A program made the position numbers and the translations under genes. From Anaerocolumna jejuensis DSM 15929 (lineage in GTDB: Bacteria; Bacillota; Clostridia; Lachnospirales; Lachnospiraceae), in NCBI RefSeq assembly GCF_900142215.1, contig NZ_FRAC01000008.1, forward strand, positions 169,028 to 233,027: a stretch of 64,000 bases of DNA, given 5' to 3'. The notes beneath the pieces are model-generated. The model did not search any database and was not told the DNA's origin. It was given only the letters and a program-made list of their open reading frames with translations. This document shows, in pieces, positions 45,292 through 53,941 of this stretch (positions are counted from its first letter, which is position 1; every line of letters starts with the position of its first letter).

Positions 45292-46641
45292 TTAAAATAT
45301 CCGGCTAAAATCATTGAACATTACAAATACCATAAGAATCATAAGTGCAATGAAGCCTATCATATGCACCATACCTTCCTTGGTCTGGTCCACCGGCTTT
45401 CCTCTGAATACTTCAATCAGCAAGAATACCAGTCTTCCGCCATCCAGTGCAGGAATGGGCAATAGGTTCATAACACCAAGGTTTGCACTGAGCAGTACAC
45501 TAAAGCTTGCAAGACTCAGGAACACCGTAACAAAACCGCTTGGTGCGCTGTCCTTATAAATACTTCCTATCATATCCACGATACCTACCGGACCTGCCAG
45601 GTCATTGGCCTTAACTTTTCCGGTAAACAGCATTTTAAGACTGTCAACAGTCATTACAATAACATATTTAACCTCTGCCAGACTGTACTTTACAACTCCA
45701 AAGCCGCTGGTCTTGACCCTGCTGCCGTCCAGAGCAAAGCCGATGGAATATCCCTGTCCTGACAGCTTTGGCGTTACATTCGCAGAATTCTCCGCTCCGT
45801 TCCTCTGATACGTAATGACAACCGGTTTATCTGATAAAGGTTTTTCCTTGAAATAATTTATGATATCATCCTTGGTCGCAACCTTTACCCCATTGATTTC
45901 AGTAATGATATCGCCATTTTGAAAACCGGCATTCTTCATGGGATAATCATCCATTACCTCTTTTACAACAGCCTTATTGCCATCATCATAATAAAATCCC
46001 AGCATATAATTCTTTACATACTCCGGATTGATGGTTGCATTATGTTTTTCGCCATTCCTTTCATAGGTCAGGTCCACACTTGCCTCACTTAACGGATTCA
46101 TATAAAGGAACATATTTAATTCCCTGGCAAGATTTATGTTTTTTCCGTCTATCCGGGTTATGACATCCCCGTCCTGCAAGCCTGCTTCCTTTGCTACCGT
46201 AGTAACATTTGCGATTTTTGCCGGATCATAGCCTCTCATGCCTACGATAATCAGGGCAAGAACAAAAGCCAGTACGAAGTTAAAAATAGGGCCTGCCAAA
46301 ACAACGGAAATTCTGCCCCATACACCCTTCTTGTTAAAAGCTCTCTCATCCTCAACTGTTTCATCTTCTCCAAGCATCATACAGGAGCCGCCGATTGGAA
46401 GCAGTTTAATGGAATAAATAGTCGCCTCCAGTTCTCTATTAGCAGCGGTAAAATCACCCGTTGACATAAATCCTCTTAACCGGTATCCCTTCACAGTTTT
46501 TACCATGGAAAGAATTCTTGGACCCATACCAATGGAAAACTCCGTTACAAAGATACCATTGGACTTTGCCAGAAGAAAATGGCCTAATTCATGGATGATA
46601 ATAAGGACGCTAAATATCAAAATTGCAATTATTATATTCAT
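45292..46641 (-). CDS. rseP: RIP metalloprotease (site-2 protease) RseP/RasP
   Basis: Intramembrane zinc protease that cuts regulatory membrane proteins such as anti-sigma factors. The 449-aa protein, started at ATG 46641 (MNIIIAILIFSVLIIIHELG), shows the HExxH motif in IHELGHFLLAK and the C-terminal zinc ligand region NLLPIPALDGGRL. Between them are two PDZ-like stretches (LQDGDVITRIDGKN and FQNGDIITEINGVK), where most Firmicute RasP proteins have one. Four membrane segments are visible. No strong ribosome site precedes either candidate ATG (46641 or 46653), so the start is tentative. A palindromic repeat copy lies across 46648-46708, in the leader. Confidence 0.93.
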   Translation of the reverse strand: MNIIIAILIFSVLIIIHELGHFLLAKSNGIFVTEFSIGMGPRILSMVKTVKGYRLRGFMSTGDFTAANRELEATIYSIKLLPIGGSCMMLGEDETVEDERAFNKKGVWGRISVVLAGPIFNFVLAFVLALIIVGMRGYDPAKIANVTTVAKEAGLQDGDVITRIDGKNINLARELNMFLYMNPLSEASVDLTYERNGEKHNATINPEYVKNYMLGFYYDDGNKAVVKEVMDDYPMKNAGFQNGDIITEINGVKVATKDDIINYFKEKPLSDKPVVITYQRNGAENSANVTPKLSGQGYSIGFALDGSRVKTSGFGVVKYSLAEVKYVIVMTVDSLKMLFTGKVKANDLAGPVGIVDMIGSIYKDSAPSGFVTVFLSLASFSVLLSANLGVMNLLPIPALDGGRLVFLLIEVFRGKPVDQTKEGMVHMIGFIALMILMVFVMFNDFSRIF

Positions 46642-46647
46642 GCTTAT

Positions 46648-46708
46648 ACCCATTGTATATCGCAGGCAGACCTGCGATACTGCCACAATTAAAAACGAGT
46701 GAAAGAAT
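46648..46708. repeat. Palindromic REP-like repeat, copy before rseP
   Basis: Contains CCCATTG, the palindrome arms 46658-46666/46671-46679 (TATCGCAGG/CCTGCGATA), ACTGCCACAATT and GAGTGAAAG, in the same order as the repeats at 6365-6540. Two arm positions differ from those repeats, and the partner bases differ to match. Confidence 0.75.
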
Positions 46709-46825
46709 CTGTAAGTGGCATCCTTTCAAAATGTTATTTTCTTTCACTCTTACTCCTATCTTAGTGTATCTACACCATATTTATTGTTAATGGCTACAGA
46801 AAATGTATAAAACCGCTCCACCCTG

Positions 46826-47974
46826 TTATCTTTTTAACTTCCCATCAAGAAATTCACGGGTCTCTTTTTCAGTCTCAAGAATTTCCGAGACAGAAGGATT
46901 TTCCCTGAACCTGTGTGCTTCCATGGCTTTCTCTATCAATTCCGTGATTTCCAGATAAGATATTTCTCTGTTTAAAAATTTTGCTACCGCATACTCATTG
47001 GCAGCATTGTAAACGGTTGGCATACTGCCTCCTCTTTTTGCTGCCTCAAAGGCTAATTTCAGCCCCTCAAATGTCTCATAGTCCGGTTCAAAAAAATCCA
47101 GCCTGCCCAGCTTAAAAAAATTGATTCGTTCTCCCTTAAGATACCTTCTGTCAGGATAATACAGGGCATACTGTATGGGAAGCTTCATATCCGGCATTCC
47201 CATTTGTGCCATTATACTGCCGTCAGTATATTCAACAGCAGAATGAATAATGCTCTGGGGTTGAATGACTACTTGTATTTTCTCCAAATCCACATCAAAT
47301 AACCATCTGGCCTCCATTACCTCAAGACCTTTATTTACCATGGTAGAAGAATCAATGGTTATTTTTCTCCCCATGGACCAGTTCGGATGCTTTAAAGCAT
47401 CTTCCACCTGGATTTTTTTCAAATCTTCTCTTTTTTTACCCCGGAAAGGTCCGCCGGAGGCTGTGAGGATAATCCTCTCTATTTCATTTTTTTCTTCTCC
47501 GTTTAAGGCCTGGAATATGGCAGAATGTTCACTGTCTACGGGAAGAATTCTAACCTGCCTCTCTTTTGCCAGGGGCATAATAATGTGTCCGGCTGTGACC
47601 AGGGTTTCCTTATTGGCAAGAGCAATATCCTTTCCTGCCTTAATTGCTTCAATGGTTGGTACAATACCAATCATTCCCACCAAAGCCGTAACAACAATAT
47701 TGGTATGTATGTCCGTACTGCAGGCAATCAAGCCTTCCATCCCCGACATAACCACCACAGCTGTGTCCTTTACCTTCAAAGCCAGTTCTTTTGCCTTTTC
47801 TTCCTCATAAACGGCCGCCAGTAAAGGTTTAAACTCTCTGATTTGTGCTTCCAGTAAGGAGATGTTGCTTCCTGCCGCCAGTGCCACAACCTGTATATCG
47901 GGGTTCTCCCTTACAACTTCCAGGGTCTGCGTACCGACTGACCCGGTGGAGCCCAGAATGGATATATATTTCAT
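46826..47974 (-). CDS. dxr: 1-deoxy-D-xylulose 5-phosphate reductoisomerase
   Basis: NADPH-dependent second step of the MEP isoprenoid pathway. The 382-aa protein begins MKYISILGSTGSVGTQTLEVV with the NADP-binding GSTGSVG. It then shows ALANKETLVTAGHII, LPVDSEHSAIFQAL and the metal/substrate block ILTASGGPFRG, with KHPNWSMGRKITIDSSTMVNKGLEVMEA. I chose ATG 47974 (AAGGAG 5 nt upstream) over an ATG eight codons earlier. It sits between cdsA and rseP, the conserved order cdsA-dxr-rseP of Firmicutes. Confidence 0.97.
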   Translation of the reverse strand: MKYISILGSTGSVGTQTLEVVRENPDIQVVALAAGSNISLLEAQIREFKPLLAAVYEEEKAKELALKVKDTAVVVMSGMEGLIACSTDIHTNIVVTALVGMIGIVPTIEAIKAGKDIALANKETLVTAGHIIMPLAKERQVRILPVDSEHSAIFQALNGEEKNEIERIILTASGGPFRGKKREDLKKIQVEDALKHPNWSMGRKITIDSSTMVNKGLEVMEARWLFDVDLEKIQVVIQPQSIIHSAVEYTDGSIMAQMGMPDMKLPIQYALYYPDRRYLKGERINFFKLGRLDFFEPDYETFEGLKLAFEAAKRGGSMPTVYNAANEYAVAKFLNREISYLEITELIEKAMEAHRFRENPSVSEILETEKETREFLDGKLKR

Positions 47975-48145
47975 TATAACTCCTTTATTAAATATCAAAT
48001 CCTTGATATGATATCTCCATAGTTTAACTCAAATATTTATTTTCCGTCAAAGCGCCTTATATACCGTAAGCCTGCTTACATTCCTGCTTAAAAGAAAAAA
48101 TTACTTTTTAAGCTTGATACAATATAATTATGAAAGGTATTCCCA

Positions 48146-48943
48146 TTATAATATAGTAGCAAGGAAATACACAATAGGTGCGACAAAAATGATACTGTCA
48201 AATCTGTCCAGAATACCGCCATGCCCTGGAATAAGTGTTCCATAGTCTTTTATATTATGATTTCTTTTAATCGCCGAAGCTGCTAAATCACCCAGCTGGG
48301 ATATCACACTGCCCACTGCCGATATTAAGGCAAAAATAAGACCTGTATTGTGAAAACCGGTAATGTAGTCTTTTATTATCACCCCATAGAGCAAGCCAAT
48401 AAGCCCTGCGCCAATGACGCCTCCGATACAGCCTTCAATCGATTTCTTAGGACTTAAGGGTGTAAAATTCTTATGCTTGCCAATCAGCATTCCCACGCAA
48501 TAAGCACTGGTATCGGAACCCCATGCTCCGATAAATATAAGCCATATAATATAAAAGCCGCTTTCCAGCATTCTGACCTGATAAATAAAGCTTAACATTA
48601 CTGCCACATAGAAAAGCCCAAAAAAGGCGGCGGTAACTTCCTCCATCCTGAACTTGGGATATAAAATTACATACAAAATCATTAAAGCCAGTAAAAAGCC
48701 GATGAAAAGAAAGTCATTATAGTCCGCAAATCCAAAACGCAGTAATCCGAAATAAACGGCGGCAGCTAGATAGCCGGCGATACCAAGAGGTGACTTTTGC
48801 AGGTTAACTGTCTTATACAGTTCTGTCATGCCGATAATAGAAATTGCCAGTACCACAGCAAATAAAGCATCTCCCCCCAGCAGGATTACCGCTATGGTGA
48901 TAGCCATAAGTATGACCGAACTGCGAAATCTTACCCAAAACAT
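48146..48943 (-). CDS. cdsA: Phosphatidate cytidylyltransferase
   Basis: Makes CDP-diacylglycerol from CTP and phosphatidic acid, the branch point of phospholipid synthesis. The 265-aa polytopic membrane protein (about eight hydrophobic segments) carries the C-terminal family signature SQLGDLAASAIKRNHNIKDY and LIPGHGGILDRFDS. GGGAGG precedes the ATG by 6 nt. It follows uppS by 18 nt; the 170-nt stretch 47975-48145 separates it from dxr. Confidence 0.96.
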   Translation of the reverse strand: MFWVRFRSSVILMAITIAVILLGGDALFAVVLAISIIGMTELYKTVNLQKSPLGIAGYLAAAVYFGLLRFGFADYNDFLFIGFLLALMILYVILYPKFRMEEVTAAFFGLFYVAVMLSFIYQVRMLESGFYIIWLIFIGAWGSDTSAYCVGMLIGKHKNFTPLSPKKSIEGCIGGVIGAGLIGLLYGVIIKDYITGFHNTGLIFALISAVGSVISQLGDLAASAIKRNHNIKDYGTLIPGHGGILDRFDSIIFVAPIVYFLATIL

Positions 48944-48961
48944 GTATTACCTCCCAATAAA

Positions 48962-49690
48962 TCAATCTTCTTTGATGCCGCCATAATTCCTTTTTCTGCT
49001 TCCATAAAACTCAATGGCTTTTCTCAATTCATTTTTATTAAAGTCCGGCCACAGGGTATCCGTAAAATAAAACTCCGTATAGGCTAATTGCCATAAGAGG
49101 AAATTGGATATCCTCATTTCACCGCTGGTTCTTATCATTAAATCCGGATCAGGAATTCCTCTGGTATCCAAATATCCGGAAAATATATCCGTATTCACTT
49201 CCGTAAGATTAATCTTACCGTCTTTATAATCCTGTGACATCCTTTTAGCTGCCCGTAAAATTTCATCCCTGCCGCCGTAATTTAATGCCACCTGAAAACG
49301 AAGTCCCGTATTACTGGCGGAGGTCTTTTCAAGCTCAATAATACTACTCTTTATATCTTCACTTAATCCGTCCGTTTCACCAAGTACCCGGACTCTCATA
49401 TTATTCTTGCTGCTGGTTTTCTGGCAATTCTTAAGATAGCTTCGCAGGAGCTTCATCAATGCATCAACTTCATCTTTGGGTCTCTTCCAGTTTTCAGTAG
49501 AAAAAGCATAAACTGTCAAATACTCCACTCCCATATTATAAGCTTCTTCACATATGTTTTCAACTGTTTTACTTCCCTGTACATGGCCATAATTTCTTGG
49601 CATCATACGCCGCTTGGCCCAACGGCCGTTTCCATCCAGTATAATTGCTACATGTCTTGGAATTTTTATATCGGAATAATTGTCTCCCAT
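48962..49690 (-). CDS. uppS: Undecaprenyl diphosphate synthase
   Basis: Cis-prenyltransferase that makes the C55 carrier for cell-wall synthesis. Visible: the FPP-binding HVAIILDGNGRWAKRR (catalytic Asp in ILDG), YAFSTENWKRP, LNYGGRDEILRA and the C-terminal LLWQLAYTEFYFTDTLWPDF. I chose ATG 49690 (242 aa) because GGAGG lies 5 nt upstream; the earlier in-frame TTG at 49702 overlaps that ribosome site. It is downstream of frr, separated by a terminator-like hairpin. Confidence 0.97.
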   Translation of the reverse strand: MGDNYSDIKIPRHVAIILDGNGRWAKRRMMPRNYGHVQGSKTVENICEEAYNMGVEYLTVYAFSTENWKRPKDEVDALMKLLRSYLKNCQKTSSKNNMRVRVLGETDGLSEDIKSSIIELEKTSASNTGLRFQVALNYGGRDEILRAAKRMSQDYKDGKINLTEVNTDIFSGYLDTRGIPDPDLMIRTSGEMRISNFLLWQLAYTEFYFTDTLWPDFNKNELRKAIEFYGSRKRNYGGIKED

Positions 49691-49705
49691 GGAATCCTCC
49701 AACTG

Positions 49706-49773
49706 AAAAAGACTGCTTCAAAGATCCAAAAACTATTGATAAAAAATAGTTTTCTTTGAATTTTGGAGCAGTC
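49706..49773 (-). terminator. Hairpin between frr and uppS
   Basis: The stem GACTGCTCCAAA-type, 49711-49730 with about 49752-49773 (imperfect), has a T-run on its minus-strand 3' side (CTTTTTCAGT). It likely reduces read-through from frr into uppS. Confidence 0.65.
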
Positions 49774-49793
49774 CCTGTAAAATATTCGAATGC

Positions 49794-50348
49794 TTATACC
49801 GTAAGTACTTCTTTTGATTTATCCTCTGTAAGCTTATCCACATCAGCAATAAACTTATCTGTGGCTTTCTGAATGCTGTCTTCTAATACCTTTACTTCAT
49901 CCTCAGAAATTTCACTGTTCTTGTTCATTTTCTTGATGGCATCATTGCCGTCCCTTCTGATATTGCGGACAGCAACCTTAGCATTTTCAGCCTTTTTCTT
50001 AATGTCTTTTACCAAATCTTTTCTTCTTTCCTCTGTAAGCTCAGGAAATACCAGTCTGATGACTTTTCCGTCATTGCTGGGTGTAAGTCCCAGGTCAGAA
50101 GCAATGATTGCCTTCTCAATATCCTTGATCAGTTTGCTTTCCCAGGGCTGAATCTGAATAACTCTGGGCTCCGGGACCGAAACGTTTGCTACAGACTGAA
50201 GAGCAGACGGAGTACCGTAATAATCCACTCTCAACTTGTCAAGTAAATGAGGATTGGCCCTTCCTGCACGAATTGTTGAATATTCTTCCTTCAGGTTATC
50301 CAGTGTTTTCGTCATTTTGCTTTCGTATTGTTCCAATCTAGCATCCAT
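49794..50348 (-). CDS. frr: Ribosome recycling factor
   Basis: Splits post-termination ribosomes together with EF-G. The 184-aa protein begins MDARLEQYESKMTKTLDNLK and carries the classic TIRAGRANPHLLDKLRVDYYG and VPEPRVIQIQPWE. The C-terminal helix has RRDGNDAIKKMNK. The frame is open 14 codons further upstream, but AGAGGAG before ATG 50348 and the family length decide the start. It follows pyrH by about 50 nt, the common pyrH-frr pair. Confidence 0.97.
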   Translation of the reverse strand: MDARLEQYESKMTKTLDNLKEEYSTIRAGRANPHLLDKLRVDYYGTPSALQSVANVSVPEPRVIQIQPWESKLIKDIEKAIIASDLGLTPSNDGKVIRLVFPELTEERRKDLVKDIKKKAENAKVAVRNIRRDGNDAIKKMNKNSEISEDEVKVLEDSIQKATDKFIADVDKLTEDKSKEVLTV

Positions 50349-50395
50349 AAATATTTCTCCTCTATGATAATAATACTTAAAAATTTCCAAATTCT

Positions 50396-51100
50396 TTAAG
50401 CAGTTACAATGGTTCCGTCAGACTCACCATGAACGGCTTTCATAATACTCTCTTCCTTTTCCAGAGCAAATACCAGCATCGGCATCTTATTCTCCATAGC
50501 CAGTACCGTTGCCGATAAATCCACTACCGCAAGCTGTTTATCCAAAGCTTCCTTGAGACTTATCTCACTGTACTTTTTCGCATTGGGATTCTTTTTGGGA
50601 TCACTGTCGTAGACACCGTCCACTGCCTTAGCCATTAATATTACGTCTGCTTCCAGCTCTACTGCTCTTAACACTACTCCCGTATCCGTCGAAAAATAAG
50701 GATGGCCTGTTCCGCCAGCCAGGAATACGACCATGCCCTTTTCAAAATATTTATTTGCCCTGTCCTTTGAAAAGAGCTTTGTCATGGAACCACATTCAAA
50801 AGGTGTAAGCACCTGGGTCTTCATACCGACAAAACGGAAAATCTCAGAAACATAAATGCAGTTCATAACAGTTGCCAGCATACCAATCTGATCAGCTTTT
50901 GTACGGTCTATGGTTTCACTGGTTCTTCCTCTCCAGAAGTTACCTCCGCCTATAACAACTCCGACCTCAACCCCTTCCTGTACCAGCTGCTTTACCTGAT
51001 TTGCAACCCGGATACAGGTAGCTTCATCAAAACCGGTCTTCTTATCTCCGGCCAGAGCCTCCCCGCTTAACTTCAGTAAGACTCTTTTATACCTGTTCAT
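50396..51100 (-). CDS. pyrH: UMP kinase
   Basis: Hexameric kinase phosphorylating UMP. The 234-aa protein begins MNRYKRVLLKLSGEALAGDK and shows VGVVIGGGNFWRGR, DQIGMLATVMNCIY, VVFLAGGTGHPYFSTDT, and LMAKAVDGVYDSDPKKNPNA. The amino-acid-kinase fold is evident and the length normal. It heads the pyrH-frr-uppS-cdsA-dxr-rseP-ispG-polC gene string, preceded by a bactofilin gene. Confidence 0.97.
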   Translation of the reverse strand: MNRYKRVLLKLSGEALAGDKKTGFDEATCIRVANQVKQLVQEGVEVGVVIGGGNFWRGRTSETIDRTKADQIGMLATVMNCIYVSEIFRFVGMKTQVLTPFECGSMTKLFSKDRANKYFEKGMVVFLAGGTGHPYFSTDTGVVLRAVELEADVILMAKAVDGVYDSDPKKNPNAKKYSEISLKEALDKQLAVVDLSATVLAMENKMPMLVFALEKEESIMKAVHGESDGTIVTA

Positions 51101-51115
51101 TTATAATACCTCCAA

Positions 51116-51919
51116 TTATTCAAATATGCTATCAATATTAACAGATGCGTAAGACAGGGAACAGAAACCATCAATAACTGCACCATTGTTAACCTGAATG
51201 GATGCAGCTTTTATATTTCCCTTGATTACAGCGGAGGAGTCGATAACGATAGGACCGCTGATGTCGATATCTCCCTTGACAGCTCCCGCAATAAAGCTGG
51301 CAGTTCCAAGTATATCTCCGATTATAACCGTACCAAGACCAATTCTTACATTGCCCTCACTGGTAATGGAGCCTTCAAAACGCTTTGCACCTATATAAAC
51401 CTCTGAAGCAGAACAGTTTCCGCTTACGGTTCCGATTACAGACAGCTTTCCTTTACAGTCGATATCACCTCTGACAGTACCGATTACTTCCAGGGAGCCA
51501 TCCGTATGAAGATTACCGGTAAGCACCGTGCTCTTAGCTATAATAGTAACCTCTTCAGTGACATCAGTGCCGTCACCGCTGGTATCCTCTGCGGTACTCT
51601 CCTCTGCTTTCTTCTCTTCCAAAGCCGGTTCTTCGCTGGCAGCCGGTTTTTCATCATTTACTGTAACTGCCTCAGATGTTAACAATGCCTCCAAAAGCTC
51701 TTTATCCACATTATCATCCTCTGTCAGATTATCCTCTTCCTCTGTCTGAACTTCCTTTGTTTCTTCACCTTCTATGGCTTCTGTCTGTTCCACGGCCTCT
51801 GTTTCGTTGCCTTTTTCCTCTGAAGTATTTCCCTCAGTCCCGCCTTCTAACACATCCTCCGGCAGCAATTCATTTACTGCCTGTGATAAATCATCTTTAA
51901 AGTCTTTAAAAAAGCCCAT
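51116..51919 (-). CDS. Bactofilin-type polymer-forming protein
   Basis: A 267-aa protein. The first half (about 20-125) is a highly acidic, Glu/Thr/Ser-rich disordered region. The second half (about 130-262) is a bactofilin beta-helix: VTIIAKSTVLTGNLHTDGSLEV, IGTVRGDIDCKGKLSVIGT, repeated strand motifs with NVRIGLGTVIIGDILG and VNNGAVIDGFCSL. Bactofilins polymerise into cytoskeletal filaments and scaffold cell-wall enzymes. The adjacent polysaccharide deacetylase gene, 21 nt upstream on the same strand, is a plausible partner (inference). Confidence 0.88.
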   Translation of the reverse strand: MGFFKDFKDDLSQAVNELLPEDVLEGGTEGNTSEEKGNETEAVEQTEAIEGEETKEVQTEEEDNLTEDDNVDKELLEALLTSEAVTVNDEKPAASEEPALEEKKAEESTAEDTSGDGTDVTEEVTIIAKSTVLTGNLHTDGSLEVIGTVRGDIDCKGKLSVIGTVSGNCSASEVYIGAKRFEGSITSEGNVRIGLGTVIIGDILGTASFIAGAVKGDIDISGPIVIDSSAVIKGNIKAASIQVNNGAVIDGFCSLSYASVNIDSIFE

Positions 51920-51939
51920 TTAAGGTTCCTCCTATGTAA

Positions 51940-53175
51940 TTACTTATTATTAAGTTCTGATGAACTAAGTTTAACCTGTTGAATAGGTTTTACTGTTTCA
52001 TTTAGTGTAAGAAGTTTTGCACCGCTTTGTGTTAAGGTACTCAATAATTCATCAAGGGACTTGACAGTATTTAACTTGGCATCCGTATCGTGCATCAGCA
52101 CAATGGATCTTGTATGCCCGGCAATGCCTTCCAACGCATTATCACAAAGCTGCTTTGGCGTATAGCTTACTCCGGTAGCATCACCGCTTGCCACATTCCA
52201 GTCATAATATACTACATGTTCCTTATTAAGATAGCGGATAAAAACTGACATATCCGTATCACTGACCTGATTTCCGCTTCCTCCCGGAAAACGGTAAATA
52301 TCAGTATGAAAGCCAGTGGTATCATATATTAATTTTCTTATTCTCCTGTAATCACTTTCAAAGGTCTTCAAAGATTTATAAAGCTGCTTATAATCATGGG
52401 AATAAGAGTGCATACCAATTGAATTGCCCTCTTCCACTATCCTCTTATACAATCTTTTAGACTGTTCATCCGTCTTGCCAATTACAAAAAAAGTTGCCTT
52501 TACATGATATTTGTTCAGTATATCCAGAATGTCATCTGTATAGCTGCTTGGGCCGTCATCGAAGGTTAAATACACTTCCTTTCCTTCGTATTTCTTCCGC
52601 TCCTGCTCATCAATGCCATTAATCGTATTTTTTAAAGAAGATGAGTCCTTGTCCTGTACTTTGTTCTGTTTTTCTTTTGTATTAAAAACATCTGCCTTGC
52701 CATCGGAGGAAGCTTCCGCCACTTTACCTGACTGTTTTCCGCTGTTTTTCCCGGTTTCCGCTTTGGTATTCTGTGAAGTTCCGGAATCCTTTTTTGTGCC
52801 CTTAGCTGTATTCTCTCCGGCTACGGGAATGTCCGATGAATCTATAACAGATATTTTTTTTTCATTATAACTGTTTTTTTCTGATTCTTCAAGAGAAGAT
52901 GAATAATCTTCTGCATGATAGTAAATATTTTTTTCGAAGGTCTTACTGCTTTTTTCTTCCGTCTTTATCTGATTTTCTGTTAACTTGTCGATTTTTCTCT
53001 CTAATGAGTAGATTTTGCCGAATAATATCATACAAAGTAAAGTTGGGAGTATCAAGCAGATGATAATTATTATAATAATCGCATTCTTAAGGTGTTTCAC
53101 ACGCCTTTTTCTGCGAAGTGCATTTTCTCTTTCCGGCTGGGTATTATCCATATTAATTTTATGTCTCCCTTGCAT
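51940..53175 (-). CDS. Membrane-anchored polysaccharide deacetylase
   Basis: A 411-aa NodB-domain protein. Near the N-terminus one membrane segment (about 31-54, AIIIIIIICLILPTLLCMIL) is followed by a Ser/Lys-rich disordered stretch. The catalytic domain (about 200-390) carries TFDDGP (general base Asp), the metal-binding HSYSHDY, YRFPGGSGN and IVLMHDTDAK. It most likely deacetylates peptidoglycan N-acetylglucosamine outside the membrane. The start is uncertain: ATG 53175 has AAGGGG only 2 nt ahead, and ATG 53151 has GGGAG 13 nt ahead. Confidence 0.88.
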   Translation of the reverse strand: MQGRHKINMDNTQPERENALRRKRRVKHLKNAIIIIIIICLILPTLLCMILFGKIYSLERKIDKLTENQIKTEEKSSKTFEKNIYYHAEDYSSSLEESEKNSYNEKKISVIDSSDIPVAGENTAKGTKKDSGTSQNTKAETGKNSGKQSGKVAEASSDGKADVFNTKEKQNKVQDKDSSSLKNTINGIDEQERKKYEGKEVYLTFDDGPSSYTDDILDILNKYHVKATFFVIGKTDEQSKRLYKRIVEEGNSIGMHSYSHDYKQLYKSLKTFESDYRRIRKLIYDTTGFHTDIYRFPGGSGNQVSDTDMSVFIRYLNKEHVVYYDWNVASGDATGVSYTPKQLCDNALEGIAGHTRSIVLMHDTDAKLNTVKSLDELLSTLTQSGAKLLTLNETVKPIQQVKLSSSELNNK

Positions 53176-53424
53176 TGCCCCTTTTGCTATATTCTATCAT
53201 AAAATATCGAAAATTGAAAGAAACGCATTTAGTACTATTGACCTATATGATTTTACTCTTACTTATGTTGAAAGATGAAACATCTGTTAAATTAATTAAT
53301 ATGGAAACCATTGACATAAAATCAAAAAAGATATATTATATAAGCGGTTTTGGATCATATATCTGGTAACCATTATTGGGAATGAGATCTTATTTACATA
53401 GTGCGCGGGTCAAGGTAAAAATTT

Positions 53425-53844
53425 ATGAATTGTCATATTAAAAAAAACAAAAAAGCAGCATTAATAATTTTATTGATATCTCTTCTATTTATAATAATCA
53501 TAACATTGGTTTATAAGCTGTTATTTAATAAACAAAATAATGATATTGAATGGACAGAAATTCAGCTGGACTCCTCAGAGCTCAATAACTTGCAATTATC
53601 CGCAGACAATGGGCATAGGCCAGGTATGTTAGACCCTAAGGAAGCAGCAATGGATACTTTAATGAACCAATTGAAAATTGATACGGTTGATAGCGTTGAA
53701 ATTTTAAAAAAGAAGAAAGATTTATGTTTAGTAGAAATAACTTTGCAAAATAGGAGAAAGGTTAAAATGAAACTTTTCCAACCTGTAACAAAGGGAAGAA
53801 CCGGTATTTGGGCAGTTAAAGCATATAGTATCAGCAAAAATTAA
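53425..53844 (+). CDS. Small membrane-anchored protein, function unknown
   Basis: A 139-aa protein with one N-terminal membrane segment (about 11-34, ALIILLISLLFIIIITLVYKLL) and a soluble C-terminal part of about 100 residues. I do not recognise the domain. The ATG follows a weak AAGG about 9 nt upstream. It is divergent from the deacetylase gene (250-bp gap) and ends at a bidirectional terminator shared with the GPG-repeat gene. AT-rich codon use stands out from its neighbours. Weak support for being a real gene: intact frame, membrane segment and a proper terminator. Confidence 0.65.
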   Translation: MNCHIKKNKKAALIILLISLLFIIIITLVYKLLFNKQNNDIEWTEIQLDSSELNNLQLSADNGHRPGMLDPKEAAMDTLMNQLKIDTVDSVEILKKKKDLCLVEITLQNRRKVKMKLFQPVTKGRTGIWAVKAYSISKN

Positions 53845-53882
53845 CGCTTTATTTTCCTTTTAATTTTTTTACATTTTCACAC

Positions 53883-53918
53883 AAAAAGGGTACTGCAATA
53901 ACCTGCAGTACCCTTTTT
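53883..53918. terminator. Bidirectional terminator
   Basis: A perfect 10-bp stem (53888-53897 with 53904-53913) is flanked by AAAAA on one side and TTTTT on the other. It serves the small + strand gene and the minus-strand GPG-repeat gene. Confidence 0.9.
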
Positions 53919-53941
53919 ATAGTTTTAAAACTATAATTTTT

